A stretch of 64,000 nt of DNA from Cellulomonas chengniuliangii (GCF_024508335.1 NZ_CP101988.1:1-64000), one strand, 5' to 3'; positions 1-11,568 are shown, numbered from the stretch's first letter. Notes: generated by a model not told the origin, from the letters alone. A program made the numbers and translations.

Positions 1-439
1 CTCGCAGCGAGGGTCAAACTCACCCGCTCGAGGCACGCGGTTCCCTCGTCGGGACGCCGACCGGCTGTGCCGTCCGGATAGTCCTGGGACGAGTATGCGC
101 CGAGATCAGGGCAGGGTCTGGTGGGAATCGATCCTCGGCTGGCGCCGACCACGTCTCGGCGTCCACAGGTAGCGTCGGCCGCTGGCGGCACGGGGTCCAC
201 CGCCGCCGGCACTGCCCATGCCGAGGGTGGGCCACTACGATCGGCACGTCGAGCGACCGGCTCGCGTCCTGCTCCGGGACGCAGGTCGCGCCGAACCCGC
301 CAGGGCCCCGCGCCCTGGCCTCTCTCGCCCGACGACTAGGCGCGGTGATCCGTCGCACACAGGTTGTGGATAACTATGTGGACGACGGGCTGGCGTGCGA
401 CACTCGACCACGAGTCATCACCAGCAGCGAGGGTAGGAC
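1..439. other. Region upstream of dnaA, no gene recognised
   Basis: I see no convincing gene here. In Actinobacteria rpmH normally lies divergently upstream of dnaA, and it probably sits just outside the window. The part nearest dnaA is clearly less GC-rich and carries a DnaA box at 365-373 (listed separately), so this stretch probably contains the dnaA promoter. The reading frames seen in it look like GC-driven shadows with no family features. Confidence 0.6.
365..373 (-). promoter_or_regulatory. DnaA box upstream of dnaA
   Basis: TGTGGATAA on the plus strand is a perfect TTATCCACA box on the minus strand, 66 bases before the dnaA start. Binding of DnaA at its own promoter is a known mode of autoregulation; here that role is inferred from position and sequence. 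Confidence 0.7.
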
Positions 440-1903
440 GTGTCACCACAGGACGAGCAGCTGGCCCACGTGTGGGCTCATGCCCTCTCCCAACTGGACT
501 CCAGCCCCGACATCACGCCGCGCCAGCTCGCGTTCGTCAAGCTGGCGCAGCCGCTGGGGCTCCTCGACGGGACCATGCTCCTCGCGGTCGGCAACGACCT
601 CACCAAGGAGTACCTGGAGACCCGGGTCCGGGCCGAGGTCACCGAGGCGTTGACAGCGGCCCTTGGCCGTGAGGCGCGCTTCGCGATCACCGTCGACGCC
701 GATCTGGCCCCGCTCGACTCCCCCGCGCCGACATCACCGTCGACGCCCGCCCGTGGCAACTCCACGGAGTCGCTCACCTCGGACCCGCAGGACTTCCTCG
801 CCGGCAACGCGCCGATGGAGCAGGAGCCGATCCGGATGAGCACGGCTCGGCGCACGCCGCCGACCGAGCCGGCCCGCCTGAACCCGAAGTACCTGTTCGA
901 GACCTTCGTCATCGGGTCGTCCAACCGGTTCGCCCACGCCGCTGCGGTCGCTGTGGCGGAGGCGCCCGCAAAGGCGTACAACCCGCTGTTCATCTACGGC
1001 GACTCGGGACTGGGCAAGACGCACCTGCTGCACGCGATCGGCCACTACGCGCAGAACCTCTATCCGAGCGTGCGCGTGCGCTACGTGAACTCCGAGGAGT
1101 TCACCAACGACTTCATCAACTCGATCGGTGAGGGCAAGGCAGGAGCCTTCCAGCGGCGGTACCGCGAGGTGGACGTCCTCCTCATCGACGACATCCAGTT
1201 CCTGCAGGGCAAAGAGCAGACGATGGAGGAGTTCTTCCACACCTTCAACACCCTGCACAACGCCAGCAAGCAGATCGTCCTCACCTCCGACCTGCCGCCC
1301 AAGCAGCTGAACGGCTTCGAGGACCGTATGCGGTCCCGCTTCGAGTGGGGCCTGATCACCGACGTCCAGCCGCCGGACCTCGAGACCCGCATCGCGATCC
1401 TCCGCAAGAAGGCCGGCAGCGAGCGTCTGCAGGCTCCGCACGACGTGCTCGAGTACATCGCCTCGAAGATCTCGAGCAACATCCGGGAGCTCGAGGGCGC
1501 GCTCATCCGGGTCACGGCCTTCGCCAACCTGAATCGGCAGCAGGTGGACCTCTCCCTCGCCGAGATCGTCCTCAAGGACCTCATCACCGACGACCAGACC
1601 GCGGAGATCACGGCGACCGCGGTGATCGGGCAGACGGCCGCGTACTTCGGGCTGTCCATCGACGACCTGTGCGGCTCGTCGCGGTCGAGGGTGCTGGTCA
1701 CGGCCCGGCAGATCGCCATGTACCTGTGCCGCGAGCTGACCGACCTGTCCCTGCCCAAGATCGGCCAGGCGTTCGGCGGACGCGACCACACCACCGTGAT
1801 GCACGCCAATCGCAAGATCCGCGAGCTGATGGCTGAGCGTCGGTCGATCTACAACCAGGTCACCGAGCTCACCAACCGGATCAAGCAGCAGAACCGAGGC
1901 TGA
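440..1903 (+). CDS. dnaA: Chromosomal replication initiator protein DnaA
   Basis: DnaA binds DnaA boxes at oriC, opens the duplex and recruits the helicase. The 487-residue protein shows the usual four domains: an N-terminal helicase-interaction domain (about 1-85), a variable Pro/Ser/Thr-rich linker (about 90-145), an AAA+ ATPase with Walker A GDSGLGKT at 187-194 and Walker B LLIDD at 247-251, and a C-terminal DNA-binding domain ending with the DnaA signature [11 protein letters not shown] at 446-456. The GTG start at 440 is chosen because GAGGGTAGG lies just upstream and the N-terminus matches the family. Length is normal for Actinobacteria. The next gene is dnaN, across the presumed origin. 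Confidence 0.98.
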   Translation: MSPQDEQLAHVWAHALSQLDSSPDITPRQLAFVKLAQPLGLLDGTMLLAVGNDLTKEYLETRVRAEVTEALTAALGREARFAITVDADLAPLDSPAPTSPSTPARGNSTESLTSDPQDFLAGNAPMEQEPIRMSTARRTPPTEPARLNPKYLFETFVIGSSNRFAHAAAVAVAEAPAKAYNPLFIYGDSGLGKTHLLHAIGHYAQNLYPSVRVRYVNSEEFTNDFINSIGEGKAGAFQRRYREVDVLLIDDIQFLQGKEQTMEEFFHTFNTLHNASKQIVLTSDLPPKQLNGFEDRMRSRFEWGLITDVQPPDLETRIAILRKKAGSERLQAPHDVLEYIASKISSNIRELEGALIRVTAFANLNRQQVDLSLAEIVLKDLITDDQTAEITATAVIGQTAAYFGLSIDDLCGSSRSRVLVTARQIAMYLCRELTDLSLPKIGQAFGGRDHTTVMHANRKIRELMAERRSIYNQVTELTNRIKQQNRG

Positions 1904-2641
1904 CCACCGCCTCCTCGGCCCGGACGGCAGTGCATCCTGCTCCGGGCCGCTTCTGTGCTGCCCGCAGGACGCCAGGCCTTCCGGACATCGCCTCCGCGCG
2001 CTGACGGGCCCGCCAGGCCTGTCCTAGCCCTTCTGGGAGGCGTTGCACGGCGACTCAGTGATGTGCCGCGCGATCGGGTGTGGCCGCCTGTCCACACCCA
2101 TCCACCGGGACGAGGCCACGATCGTGCCCCTCTTGTCCCGTATTGCGTAATCTCGGAATGCCCGAAGCGGACATCGGTGGGACGAATATCAACACCTGTG
2201 CACAGACCTGTGGATGACGGTGGACAAGGGCCTCGAGGGTGTGGACGCAGAACGTCTTCTCGGTGGACAGAGAACGGCGGGAAAGTGCTCGTCCACAGAA
2301 CGGCTGTTCATCCACCGCTGCGACCCACAGTCCATGCACACCCCACCAGCGGCTCTGACCTGCGCAGACGAGCGTCATCCACACGATGCACAGACCCGAT
2401 GATGACGACGAGTCCCCTCTAGGAAAGAAATCCGCACACCGTCATGGAGGTTCTGGCGAACCGACCGGACACACCCTGTGCTTCCCTCGCTCACGCGGTA
2501 CCGGCACACGACGCTCTCGCGTAGTGTTGCCCTCCGACCCGAGCACAGCCCTCGCTTCGGCGGGCCGCGCCGCGGACCGCCGGCCGACGTGCCGCCGCTC
2601 GTGCACGGGTCACTGATGCCAGGGGATCGAGAGGGTGGGGC
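1904..2641. other. oriC region between dnaA and dnaN
   Basis: A 738-base gene-free stretch between dnaA and dnaN, the usual actinobacterial oriC site. It contains many DnaA-box-like nonamers: CTGTCCACA (2088-2096), TCATCCACA on the minus strand (2209-2217), TTGTCCACC on the minus strand (2219-2227), GCGTCCACA on the minus strand (2240-2248), TCGTCCACA (2289-2297), TCATCCACC (2308-2316) and TCATCCACA (2375-2383). The cluster at about 2085-2385 is therefore the likely core. The stretch at 2130-2195 is relatively AT-rich and could be where unwinding starts; that is an inference. TAGTGT at 2522-2527 could be a -10 element for dnaN. Confidence 0.85.
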
Positions 2642-3772
2642 ATGAAGTTCCGCGTCGACCGTGACGTTCTCGCAGATGCCGTCACGTGGACCGCACGTAG
2701 CCTGCCGACACGTCCTCCTGTGCCGGTACTGGCTGGAGTCCGCATCGAGGCTGACTCCACCGGGACGATCCAGCTGTCGAGCTTCGACTACGAGGTCTCG
2801 GCACGCTCTGAGATCCCCGCCGACGTCAGCGAGCCCGGGGTCGTTCTCGTCTCCGGCCGGCTGCTCGCGGAGATCTCGCGCGCGCTTCCCGCCAAGCCCG
2901 TCGACGTTGTCCTCGACGGCACCAAGGTCACCGTCACCTGCGGCGCCTCGCGCTTCACCTTGCTGACGATGCCCGTCGACGACTACCCGGCGCTGCCGGT
3001 GATGCCCGACGTCGCAGGCACCGTCGACGGTGACGACCTCGCCCACGCCGTCGCGCAGGTCACCGTCGCGGCGAGCCGCGACGACACGCTTCCGCTGCTC
3101 ACGGGCGTCCGGATGGAGATCGAGGGCGAGAAGATCACGCTCCTCGCCACGGACCGCTACCGACTGGCCCTTCGTCAGCTGACGTGGACCCCGTCCTCCC
3201 CGGACCTGTCCACCACAGCGCTCGTGCGCGCCCGGACACTGTCCGACGCGGCGAAGTCGCTGGGATCGAGCTCCTCGGTGAACATCGCGCTGTCCACCGG
3301 CCAGGGCATCGACATGATCGGTTTCGAGGCGAACGGCCGTCACACGACCTCGCTGCTCGTCGACGGCGACTACCCGCCGGTCCGACGCCTCTTCCCGGAC
3401 GAGACGCCCATCCACGCCGTCGTGCTGACCCAGTCCCTCGCGGACGCCGCCAAGCGCGTGTCGCTCGTCGCCGAGCGGAACACGCCCATCCGGCTGTCCT
3501 TCACCGAGGGCCAGGTCGTGCTCGACGCCGGCCAGGGCGACGACGCGCAGGCCTCCGAGGCACTCGAGGCGACGCTGGTGGGCGAGGACATCTCGGTGGC
3601 GTTCAACCCGCAGTTCCTGCTGGACGGCCTCGGCGCGCTGAACACGCCGTTCGTGCGGTTGTCGTTCACCCACCCGAACAAGCCGGTGGAGTTCACCGGG
3701 CAGGACTCCCTCGAGGGCGACGACCTGCAGGAGTACCGGTACCTGCTGGTGCCGATCCGCTTCGCCAGCTGA
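2642..3772 (+). CDS. dnaN: DNA polymerase III beta sliding clamp
   Basis: The ring-shaped clamp that tethers DNA polymerase to its template. The 376-residue protein starts MKFRVDRDVLADAV and carries three clamp-type repeats of about 120 residues each. It ends in a run typical of the clamp C-terminus (EYRYLLVPIR). Its position directly after the origin, upstream of gnd and recF, is the conserved actinobacterial order. The ATG at 2642 is preceded by GAGAGGGTGGGG, a plausible ribosome binding site. Nothing unusual was seen. Confidence 0.97.
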   Translation: MKFRVDRDVLADAVTWTARSLPTRPPVPVLAGVRIEADSTGTIQLSSFDYEVSARSEIPADVSEPGVVLVSGRLLAEISRALPAKPVDVVLDGTKVTVTCGASRFTLLTMPVDDYPALPVMPDVAGTVDGDDLAHAVAQVTVAASRDDTLPLLTGVRMEIEGEKITLLATDRYRLALRQLTWTPSSPDLSTTALVRARTLSDAAKSLGSSSSVNIALSTGQGIDMIGFEANGRHTTSLLVDGDYPPVRRLFPDETPIHAVVLTQSLADAAKRVSLVAERNTPIRLSFTEGQVVLDAGQGDDAQASEALEATLVGEDISVAFNPQFLLDGLGALNTPFVRLSFTHPNKPVEFTGQDSLEGDDLQEYRYLLVPIRFAS

Positions 3773-3858
3773 CTGTCCTCGACGCCGAGGGGCGTCAGGG
3801 GGCGCGGGGCGAGAGACTTGGCGCCCGGCACGAGCCCGACTGAGGAGAGGCGGCACCG

Positions 3859-4809
3859 ATGCACATCGGCCTAGTGGGACTCGGCAGGATGGGCGCGAAC
3901 ATGCGCACCCGCATCCGCGCCGCGGGCATCGACGTCTCCGGCTACGACCCTCGCCCCGACGTCTCGGACGTCGCGACCCTTGCCGAGCTGGTGGAGCTGC
4001 TGCCCGCCGGCGAGCGGATCGTGTGGGTGATGGTCCCGGCCGGCGAGGTGACGCACTCGGTGGTGGCCGAGCTCGCCGACCTGCTGGTCCCTGGGGACCT
4101 GGTCATCGACGGCGGCAACTCGTACTTCGCCGACGACGAGCGCCATGGCGCGATGCTCCATGCCCGCGGCGTGGGCTACCTGGACGTGGGGGTCTCCGGC
4201 GGGATCTGGGGCCTGGAGAACGGGTATGGCCTGATGGTGGGCGGCGGCGCGGAGGACGTCGCGCGCGCGATGCCGATCTTCGACGCCCTCCGGCCGGAGG
4301 GGCCCCGCGACGAGGGCTTCGTGCACGCCGGACCGGTGGGCGCAGGCCACTACGCGAAGATGGTGCACAACGGGATCGAGTACGGCCTGATGCAGGCCTA
4401 CGCCGAGGGCTACGAGCTGCTCGAGGCGAAGGGCCTCATCACGGACGTGCCCGGCACCCTCAAGGCGTGGTCGCGCGGCACGGTGGTCCGGTCGTGGCTG
4501 CTGGACCTGCTCGTGGCCGCGCTCGAGGAGGACCAGGACCTCTCGACCATCGAGGACTGGGTCGACGACTCCGGTGAAGGGCGGTGGACGGTGGACGAGG
4601 CGATCGACCTCGCTGTGCCGCTTCCCGTGATCTCCGCGGCCCTCTTCGCACGGTTCGCCTCCCGCCAAGGGCAGTCCCCGGCGATGAAGGCCGTGGCCGC
4701 GTTGCGCCAGCAGTTCGGCGGGCATGCGGTCCGGCCTGCCGGGTCGGCCCCGTCCGAGGGCCGCATCGGCCCGTCCGCTCCCCCCGCACCCCCTGCGTCA
4801 TCCGTCTGA
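3859..4809 (+). CDS. gnd: 6-phosphogluconate dehydrogenase (decarboxylating), short form
   Basis: Oxidises 6-phosphogluconate to ribulose 5-phosphate and CO2 in the pentose phosphate pathway. The 316-residue protein has an N-terminal Rossmann motif (GLVGLGRMG), the substrate-binding run DGGNSYFADD and the catalytic-site run KMVHNGIEYG. The length fits the short form related to YqeC/GndA, often NAD-linked, and not the 470-residue enteric form; cofactor preference is an inference. A low-complexity Pro/Ala/Ser tail (about 295-316) follows the conserved part. It sits between dnaN and recF with only 9 bases to recF, as in many Actinobacteria, probably for shared expression and not a shared function. 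GAGGAGAGG precedes the ATG. Confidence 0.95.
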   Translation: MHIGLVGLGRMGANMRTRIRAAGIDVSGYDPRPDVSDVATLAELVELLPAGERIVWVMVPAGEVTHSVVAELADLLVPGDLVIDGGNSYFADDERHGAMLHARGVGYLDVGVSGGIWGLENGYGLMVGGGAEDVARAMPIFDALRPEGPRDEGFVHAGPVGAGHYAKMVHNGIEYGLMQAYAEGYELLEAKGLITDVPGTLKAWSRGTVVRSWLLDLLVAALEEDQDLSTIEDWVDDSGEGRWTVDEAIDLAVPLPVISAALFARFASRQGQSPAMKAVAALRQQFGGHAVRPAGSAPSEGRIGPSAPPAPPASSV

Positions 4810-4818
4810 CCTGCACCG

Positions 4819-6081
4819 ATGTACGTCTCTTATCTCTCGCTGACAGATTTCCGCTCCTATCGCCAGGTCGAGCTGCCCTTGGACCCGGGCGCGACCGCAC
4901 TGGTCGGCCCAAACGGCCAGGGCAAGACGAACCTGGTCGAGGCGCTCGGATACATCGCCACGCTCGGCAGCCACCGGGTGCCGTCGGACGCCGCCCTGGT
5001 GCGGTCCGGCGCCGGCCGGGCTGTGGTCCGCGCCAAGGTGGTCCGGGAACGGACCGTCGACGGGGCCCCGTCTGAGCGGACCAGCCTCGTCGAGGTGGAG
5101 ATCACGCCGGGGAAGGCGAACCGCTCGCGCGTCAACGGAGGCTCCCCGGGGCGGGCCCGCGACATCCTGGGGCTGCTGCGCACGGTGCTGTTCGCGCCCG
5201 AGGACCTGGCCCTGGTCAAGGGAGACCCGGACGGCCGCCGGAAGTTCCTGGACGAGCTCGCGGTGCTGGTGACACCGCGGCTCGCGGGAGTCGTGGCCGA
5301 CTACGACAGGGTGCTGCGCCAGCGCAGCGCGCTGCTGAAGTCGGCCGGGCTCGCGATGCGGAACTCCCGCGGCGGCGCCGACCTGCGCACGCTGGACGTG
5401 TGGGACGCGAAGCTCGCGCAGGTCGGCGCGGAGCTCATCGTGGCTCGTCGCGCGATTGTGGCGGCCTTGGCCCCGCACGTCGCGCGGGCGTACGAGCAGG
5501 TCAGCTCGGGGCAGGGTGAGGCGGTCGTCACCTATCGCGCGTCGTTGGACGCAGCGCTCGAGGGCGCCGACCACGGTCAGGAGCCCGACGTCCCCGGGGC
5601 CGCCGGGGCTCCGGCGCCGGCGCACGTCGTCGAGGCCCAGATGCTCGAGGCCATGGCGCAGCTGCGGGCCAAGGAGATCGAGCGGGGGGTGTGCCTGGTC
5701 GGGCCGCATCGCGACGACCTGACCCTCACGTTGGGCGGGCTGCCGGCGAAGGGGTACGCCAGCCATGGCGAGTCGTGGTCTTTTGCGCTGGCGCTGCGTT
5801 TGGCGTCGTACACGCTGCTGACGCGGGGGCCGGACCAGGTGGGCGGCGCGGAGCAGGACGGCGACCTGTGGATGGCGGACTGGGGCGAGGACGGCGAGCC
5901 GGTGCTGATCCTGGACGACGTGTTCGCCGAGCTCGACGTCCGCCGGCGGGACCGCCTGGCCGAGCTGGTCGCGCCCGCCCGGCAGGTGATCATCACGGCG
6001 GCGGTGCCCACCGACGTCCCCGAGCAGCTGTCCGGGGCGCGGGTGGACGTGATGGGCGGGGAGGTGTCGCGTGTCCGCTGA
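4819..6081 (+). CDS. recF: DNA replication and repair protein RecF
   Basis: An SMC-like ATPase that helps load RecA at single-strand gaps. The 420-residue protein begins [14 protein letters not shown], has Walker A GPNGQGKT at 30-37 and, near the C-terminus, the Walker B/D-loop run [11 protein letters not shown]. An Ala/Pro-rich insertion (about 255-275) separates the two halves. It follows gnd closely and overlaps the start of the next gene by 11 bases, indicating translational coupling with dciA. Confidence 0.96.
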   Translation: MYVSYLSLTDFRSYRQVELPLDPGATALVGPNGQGKTNLVEALGYIATLGSHRVPSDAALVRSGAGRAVVRAKVVRERTVDGAPSERTSLVEVEITPGKANRSRVNGGSPGRARDILGLLRTVLFAPEDLALVKGDPDGRRKFLDELAVLVTPRLAGVVADYDRVLRQRSALLKSAGLAMRNSRGGADLRTLDVWDAKLAQVGAELIVARRAIVAALAPHVARAYEQVSSGQGEAVVTYRASLDAALEGADHGQEPDVPGAAGAPAPAHVVEAQMLEAMAQLRAKEIERGVCLVGPHRDDLTLTLGGLPAKGYASHGESWSFALALRLASYTLLTRGPDQVGGAEQDGDLWMADWGEDGEPVLILDDVFAELDVRRRDRLAELVAPARQVIITAAVPTDVPEQLSGARVDVMGGEVSRVR

Positions 6082-6664
6082 GGACCCTCGCCCCGATGAG
6101 TCCGCGACGTCGGGCGACGACGCGCAAGGCGCTGCGGCGTCGGTCGACGGCGTCCCGGCGAGCGAGGTCGTCGAGCTCACGCCGCCGGCGCAGGTCGCCC
6201 GTGCCGCGCTCGAGAGGGCCAAGGCCGCGGCCCGATCGAAGGGCATCCGCCCAGGTCAGCCTGCTCGTCGGTCGCCGCTCGACATCCCTCGCGGCACGTC
6301 CGGCCCGGGTGGGCGCGACCCGCAGATGATCGGCGCCACCCTGCCGGTGCTGGTGCGCAACCAGGGGTGGGTGCAGAAGCTGTCGGTGGGCGGGCTGATG
6401 GGCCGCTGGCGGGAGATCGTCGGCGACATCGCCGACCACTGCGTCCCGGAGACCTTCGAGGACGGCATCCTCACGGTCCGCGCCGACTCGACGGCGTACG
6501 CCACGAACGTCCGGCTGTACGTCTCGGCGATGCTGCGGGAGATCTCGGCCGTGGTCGGCGAGGACGTCGTGCGGGAGGTCCGGGTGCTCGGGCCGGCAGG
6601 CCCAGGGTTCAAGAGGGGCCCGCGCTCGGTGCCCGGGCGCGGCCCCCGCGACACCTTCGGCTGA
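6071..6664 (+). CDS. dciA: DciA-like DUF721 protein, predicted replicative helicase loader
   Basis: DUF721/DciA proteins help load the DnaB helicase in bacteria that lack DnaC or DnaI. The 197-residue protein has a disordered Ala/Asp/Pro-rich N-terminus (about 1-75) and a conserved C-terminal half with the run [20 protein letters not shown] and an ELRDA-like amphipathic region typical of DUF721. The GTG at 6071 lies inside the end of recF and is preceded by GGGGAGG. The location between recF and gyrB matches the actinobacterial arrangement. Function is from family knowledge. Confidence 0.88.
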   Translation: MSAEDPRPDESATSGDDAQGAAASVDGVPASEVVELTPPAQVARAALERAKAAARSKGIRPGQPARRSPLDIPRGTSGPGGRDPQMIGATLPVLVRNQGWVQKLSVGGLMGRWREIVGDIADHCVPETFEDGILTVRADSTAYATNVRLYVSAMLREISAVVGEDVVREVRVLGPAGPGFKRGPRSVPGRGPRDTFG

Positions 6665-6760
6665 GCCGGCGCCACCGCGGTCGAAGACGACCTGGTCGCA
6701 CCCCTGAGGGCCTGCCCGCGCCGCGCGCGCGGAGACGGGGGTCTAGAACCTATGTCCAGG

Positions 6761-6800
6761 TAGACTGTGAGGGTCATTCTTGGCGCGTCTGCGCCGAGAA
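6761..6800 (+). promoter_or_regulatory. Probable gyrB promoter -10 and leader hairpin
   Basis: TAGACT at 6761-6766 resembles a -10 element. About ten bases after it lies a 10-bp hairpin: TTCTTGGCGC (6777-6786), loop GTCT, GCGCCGAGAA (6791-6800), with one G-U pair. No clear -35 is seen. The hairpin would sit near the 5' end of the gyrB message, 76 bases before the start codon, where it could affect stability or early termination. This is an inference. Confidence 0.4.
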
Positions 6801-6875
6801 CTCCAGCGTCATGGGGTGATCCGCTCTCCGGGATCGCCTCGTCCGCGTGTGAGACCTTGAGGAGCACCGCAACCC

Positions 6876-8912
6876 GTGGCCGACCAGAGCCTGACCGACG
6901 CCCCCGCGACGACCGACGGCACCCCCCCAGCATCTTCCAACGGCGGCTACGACGCCAGTGCGATCACCGTCCTCGAAGGCCTCGAGGCCGTTCGCAAGCG
7001 GCCCGGCATGTACATCGGCTCGACCGGTGAGCGGGGCCTGCACCACCTCGTCTACGAGGTGGTCGACAACTCGGTCGACGAGGCGCTCGCAGGGTACTGC
7101 GACCACATCGAGGTCACCCTGCTCGAGGACGGCGGCGTGCGGGTCGTCGACAACGGCCGCGGCATCCCGGTGGACATCGTGAAGTCCGAGGGCAAGCCGG
7201 CCGTCGAGGTCGTGCTCACCGTGCTGCACGCCGGCGGGAAGTTCGGCGGCGCGGGCTACGCGGTGTCGGGCGGCCTGCACGGTGTCGGCGTCTCGGTGGT
7301 CAACGCGCTCTCCGAGAAGCTCTCGGTCGAGGTCCGCAAGGGCAACGTCTACCGGCAGTCGTACATGCGCGGCGCGCCGCAGGCCCCGCTCGCCAAGGGC
7401 GAGGAGGTCGCCGAGACCGGCACCACCGTCACGTTCTGGGCCGACGACCAGATCTTCGAGACGACGACGTACGACTTCGAGACGCTGCGCTCGCGCTTCC
7501 AGCAGATGGCCTTCCTCAACAAGGGCCTGCAGATCACCCTCACCGACGAGCGCCCGGGCCACATCGGCACGGACGACGAGGTCGCCGAGCAGGAGGTCGA
7601 GCCGCAGGCCCGCACGGTCACGTACAAGTACGACGGCGGGCTCGTCGACTACGTGCGGCACCTCAACGCCGCCAAGAAGGTCGAACTCGTCAACCCCGAG
7701 ATCATCGACTTCGAGTCCGAGGACGTCGAGCGCCGCATCTCGGTGGAGATCGCGCTGCAGTGGACCACCTCGTACTCCGAGTCGGTGCACACCTACGCCA
7801 ACACGATCTCCACGACCGAGGGCGGCACCCACGAAGAGGGCTTCCGGGCCGCCATGACGTCGCTCATCAACCGCTACGCGCGCGAGAAGGGGCTGATCAA
7901 GGAGAAGGACGAGAACCTCACGGGCGACGACATCCGCGAGGGCCTCACAGCCGTCATCTCGATCAAGCTCGGCGAGCCGCAGTTCGAGGGCCAGACGAAG
8001 ACGAAGCTCGGGAACACCGAGGCCAAGACGTTCGTGCAGCGCGTGGTCAACGAGCAGCTCGGCGACTGGCTGGACTCCCACCCGAACGAGGCGCGCGACG
8101 TCATCCGCAAGTCGCAGCAGGCAGCGGCGGCCCGCATGGCCGCCCGCAAGGCGCGCGAGGCGACCCGGCGCAAGGGGCTGCTCGAGTCGGGCGGCATGCC
8201 CGGCAAGCTCAAGGACTGCCAGTCCAACCGGGCTGAGGAGTGCGAGATCTACATCGTCGAGGGTGACTCGGCAGGCGGCTCGGCGGTGCGCGGGCGCAAC
8301 CCCCGCACCCAGGCGATCCTGCCCATCCGCGGCAAGATCCTCAACGTCGAGCGGGCGCGGCTCGACCGCGCGCTGGGCAACCAGGAGGTGCAGGCGCTGA
8401 TCACCGCGTTCGGCACCGGCATCGGCGAGGACTTCGACGTCAGCAAGCTGCGGTACCACAAGATCGTGATCATGGCCGACGCCGATGTCGACGGCCAGCA
8501 CATCCGCACGCTGCTGCTCACCCTGCTGTTCCGCTACATGCCCGGACTGATCAAGGGCGGGTACGTGTACCTGGCCCAGCCGCCGCTCTACCGCATCAAG
8601 TGGTCGAACGCGGCCCACGACTACGTCTACTCCGACCGTGAGCGGGACGCCGTGCTGCTGGACGGCCAGGCCCACGGCAAGCGGATTCCCAAGGAGAACG
8701 CGATCCAGCGGTACAAGGGTCTCGGCGAGATGGACTACTCCGAGCTCTGGGACACGACGATGGACCCCGAGCACCGCACGCTGCTGCAGGTGACGTTGGA
8801 CGCGGCAGCCGCTGCCGACGACACGTTCTCCGTGCTGATGGGCGAGGACGTCGAGCAGCGCCGTTCGTTCATCCAGCGCAACGCGAAGGACGTGCGCTTC
8901 CTCGACATCTGA
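6876..8912 (+). CDS. gyrB: DNA gyrase subunit B
   Basis: ATPase subunit of gyrase, which introduces negative supercoils. The 678-residue protein has a GHKL ATPase domain with the N-box [10 protein letters not shown] (61-70) and glycine-rich lid [12 protein letters not shown], a transducer domain, and a TOPRIM domain starting EGDSAGG (E462) with the downstream DAD motif (MADADVDG). The C-terminus has the usual [17 protein letters not shown]. The GTG at 6876 follows TTGAGGAGC. The first 27 residues are a variable Ala/Thr/Pro-rich tail. gyrA follows after 43 bases, so the two are probably co-transcribed. Confidence 0.98.
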   Translation: MADQSLTDAPATTDGTPPASSNGGYDASAITVLEGLEAVRKRPGMYIGSTGERGLHHLVYEVVDNSVDEALAGYCDHIEVTLLEDGGVRVVDNGRGIPVDIVKSEGKPAVEVVLTVLHAGGKFGGAGYAVSGGLHGVGVSVVNALSEKLSVEVRKGNVYRQSYMRGAPQAPLAKGEEVAETGTTVTFWADDQIFETTTYDFETLRSRFQQMAFLNKGLQITLTDERPGHIGTDDEVAEQEVEPQARTVTYKYDGGLVDYVRHLNAAKKVELVNPEIIDFESEDVERRISVEIALQWTTSYSESVHTYANTISTTEGGTHEEGFRAAMTSLINRYAREKGLIKEKDENLTGDDIREGLTAVISIKLGEPQFEGQTKTKLGNTEAKTFVQRVVNEQLGDWLDSHPNEARDVIRKSQQAAAARMAARKAREATRRKGLLESGGMPGKLKDCQSNRAEECEIYIVEGDSAGGSAVRGRNPRTQAILPIRGKILNVERARLDRALGNQEVQALITAFGTGIGEDFDVSKLRYHKIVIMADADVDGQHIRTLLLTLLFRYMPGLIKGGYVYLAQPPLYRIKWSNAAHDYVYSDRERDAVLLDGQAHGKRIPKENAIQRYKGLGEMDYSELWDTTMDPEHRTLLQVTLDAAAAADDTFSVLMGEDVEQRRSFIQRNAKDVRFLDI

Positions 8913-8955
8913 GGACTGCGCGCATCCGCCCCCACGCGAGACCAAGGACTGATCT

Positions 8956-11568
8956 GTGACTGAGAACCACACCGACATCGAGCACGGCAACATCGAGCAG
9001 GTCGACCTGCAGCTCGAGATGCAGCGGTCCTTCTTGGACTACGCGATGTCCGTCATCGTGACGCGTGCGCTGCCCGACGTCCGCGACGGCCTCAAGCCGG
9101 TGCACCGCCGCGTGCTGTACGCGATGTACGACGGCGGGTACCGCCCGGACCGCCAGTTCTCCAAGTGCACGCGCGTCGTCGGCGACGTCATGGGCAAGTA
9201 CCACCCGCACGGCGACACGTCGATCTACGACGCGCTGGTCCGCCTGGTGCAGGACTGGTCGCTGCGCTACCCGCTGGTGTCCGGCCAGGGGAACTTCGGC
9301 TCCCCCGGCGACGACCCGGCCGCCGCGCCGCGATACACCGAGTGCAAGATGGCGCCGCTGGCCATGGAGATGGTCCGCGACATCGACGAGGACACCGTCG
9401 ACTTCCAGGACAACTACGACGGCCGCACCCAGGAGCCGTCCGTCCTGCCCGCGCGGTACCCGAACCTGCTGGTCAATGGGTCGGCCGGCATCGCCGTCGG
9501 CATGGCCACGAACATCCCCTCGCACAACCTCCGCGAGGTCGCGCAGGGCGTCGAGTGGTACCTCGACCACCCCGAGGCCACCAAGGAGGAGCTCCTCGAG
9601 GCCCTCCTGACCATCATCAAGGGCCCGGACTTCCCCACCGGCGCGACGATCCTTGGCCACAAGGGCATCGAGGAGGCGTACCGCACCGGCCGCGGGTCCA
9701 TCACGATGCGCGCGGTCGTCGAGGTGGAGGAGATCCAGGGCCGGATCTGCCTGGTCGTCACCGAGCTGCCGTACCAGGTGAACCCGGACCACCTGGCCCG
9801 CAAGATCGCCGACCTGGTCAAGGACAACCGCGTCACCGGCATCGCGGACATCCGCGACGAGACGTCGGGCCGCACCGGCCAGCGCCTGGTGATCGTGCTC
9901 AAGCGCGACGCCGTCGCGAAGGTCGTGCTCAACAACCTGTACAAGCACACGCAGCTGCAGGAGACGTTCGGCGCGAACATGCTCGCGCTGGTCGACGGGG
10001 TCCCCCGCACGCTGAGCATCGACGCGTTCATCCGCCACTGGGTGACGCACCAGCTCGAGGTCATCGTGCGGCGCACCAGCTACCGGCTGCGCAAGGCCGA
10101 AGAGCAGATGCACATCTACCGCGGCTACCTGAAGGCGCTCGACGCGCTCGACGAGGTCATCGCGCTGATCCGCCGCTCCCCCGACGCCGAGCAGGCCAAC
10201 GCCGGGCTTCAGGCCCTGCTGAGCATCGACGAGGTGCAGGCGGGAGCCATCCTCGCGATGCAGCTGCGCCGGCTCGCCGCGCTGGAGCGTCAGAAGATCA
10301 TCGAGGCGCACGACAAGCTCGCCGCCGAGATCATCGGCTACCAGGCGATCCTCTCCGACCCGCAGATGCAGCGCACGATCGTCAGCGAGGAGCTCGCTGA
10401 GATCGTCGACCGGTACGGCGACGAGCGCCGGACCACGATCCTCCCGTTCAACGGCGAGGTCTCCATGGAGGACCTCATCGCCGAGGAGGAGATGGTCGTC
10501 ACCATCACCCGCGGCGGCTACGTCAAGCGCACCCGCTCGGACAACTACCGCGCCCAGCGGCGCGGCGGCAAGGGCGTGCGTGGCGCGCAGCTGCGCGAGG
10601 ACGACATCGTCGACCACTTCTTCGTGACGACAACGCACCACTGGCTGCTGTTCTTCACCAACCTGGGCCGGGTGTACCGGGCCAAGGCCTACGAGCTGCC
10701 TGAGGGCGGCCGCGACGCCAAGGGCCAGCACGTGGCGAACCTGCTGGCCTTCCAGCCGGGCGAGCGCATCGCCCAGGTGCTCGACATCCCCGACTACGAG
10801 TCCGCCGAGTACCTGGTCCTCGCGACCAAGCGCGGTCTGGTCAAGAAGACGCGGCTGTCGGAGTACGACTCCAACCGCAGCGGCGGTCTGATCGCGATCA
10901 ACCTGCGCGAGGACGACGAGGGCAACACCGACGAGCTGGTCTCGGCCTGCGCGGTCGACGCCGGGAACGACCTCATGCTGGTCTCCCGCAAGGGCCAGTC
11001 GATCCGCTTCACCGCCACCGACGAGGCGATGCGCCCCATGGGCCGCGCGACCTCCGGCGTGACGGGCATGAAGTTCCGCGGCGAGGACGAGCTGCTCGCG
11101 ATGGACGTCGTTCGCGAGGAGGCGTTCCTCTTCACGGTCACCGAGGGCGGCATCGCGAAGTCCACCGCGCTGACCACGGACAACTACCGGGTGCAGGGCC
11201 GTGGCGGCCTGGGCATCAAGGTGGCGAACCTGCCCGAGGCGAACGGCGACCTGGTGGGCGCGCTCGTCGTCGACCACGACGACGAGGTGATGGTCATCAT
11301 GGAGCGCGGGAAGATCGTGCGCTCGGCCGTGTCCGAGGTCAACGCGACGGGACGCACCACACAGGGCGTCATCTTCGCCAAGCCGGACAATGGCGATCGA
11401 ATCATCGCAGTTGCTCGCAACATTGAGCGGCACCTGGGTGAGGATGCCGGTAGCGTGGGCGACGAGATCGGGTCGCCGGACGAGACGCAGGACGCGCCGG
11501 AGGCCTCCGTGCAGGGCGAGTCGGTCGAGCCGGCCGTCGCCGAGTCATCCGCACTGGAGGATGAATGA
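8956..11568 (+). CDS. gyrA: DNA gyrase subunit A
   Basis: Breakage-reunion subunit of gyrase. The 870-residue protein has the winged-helix/tower region with active-site tyrosine Y127 (in AAPRYTECK) and the quinolone-pocket run [12 protein letters not shown], where T88 and D92 align with E. coli S83 and D87. It also has a C-terminal six-bladed beta-pinwheel with the gyrA-box [10 protein letters not shown]. An acidic tail of about 40 residues follows. The GTG start at 8956 matches the family N-terminus. The stop overlaps the ATG of the next gene (ATGA). T88 in place of the common Ala or Ser is a natural variant; its effect on quinolones cannot be judged here. Confidence 0.98.
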   Translation: MTENHTDIEHGNIEQVDLQLEMQRSFLDYAMSVIVTRALPDVRDGLKPVHRRVLYAMYDGGYRPDRQFSKCTRVVGDVMGKYHPHGDTSIYDALVRLVQDWSLRYPLVSGQGNFGSPGDDPAAAPRYTECKMAPLAMEMVRDIDEDTVDFQDNYDGRTQEPSVLPARYPNLLVNGSAGIAVGMATNIPSHNLREVAQGVEWYLDHPEATKEELLEALLTIIKGPDFPTGATILGHKGIEEAYRTGRGSITMRAVVEVEEIQGRICLVVTELPYQVNPDHLARKIADLVKDNRVTGIADIRDETSGRTGQRLVIVLKRDAVAKVVLNNLYKHTQLQETFGANMLALVDGVPRTLSIDAFIRHWVTHQLEVIVRRTSYRLRKAEEQMHIYRGYLKALDALDEVIALIRRSPDAEQANAGLQALLSIDEVQAGAILAMQLRRLAALERQKIIEAHDKLAAEIIGYQAILSDPQMQRTIVSEELAEIVDRYGDERRTTILPFNGEVSMEDLIAEEEMVVTITRGGYVKRTRSDNYRAQRRGGKGVRGAQLREDDIVDHFFVTTTHHWLLFFTNLGRVYRAKAYELPEGGRDAKGQHVANLLAFQPGERIAQVLDIPDYESAEYLVLATKRGLVKKTRLSEYDSNRSGGLIAINLREDDEGNTDELVSACAVDAGNDLMLVSRKGQSIRFTATDEAMRPMGRATSGVTGMKFRGEDELLAMDVVREEAFLFTVTEGGIAKSTALTTDNYRVQGRGGLGIKVANLPEANGDLVGALVVDHDDEVMVIMERGKIVRSAVSEVNATGRTTQGVIFAKPDNGDRIIAVARNIERHLGEDAGSVGDEIGSPDETQDAPEASVQGESVEPAVAESSALEDE

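Noticed and set aside
6774-8993. Long minus-strand frame opposite gyrB
   Set aside because: Same cause: antisense shadow of a real gene with normal codon use on the plus strand.
9217-9231. GyrA T88 as a possible acquired quinolone-resistance change
   Set aside because: The position varies naturally among Actinobacteria, and nothing in the window shows the change is recent.
8869-11433. Very long minus-strand frame opposite gyrA (854 codons)
   Set aside because: Shadow of gyrA caused by high GC at third codon positions; the protein is low-complexity, rich in Val, Arg and Asp, and has no family features.
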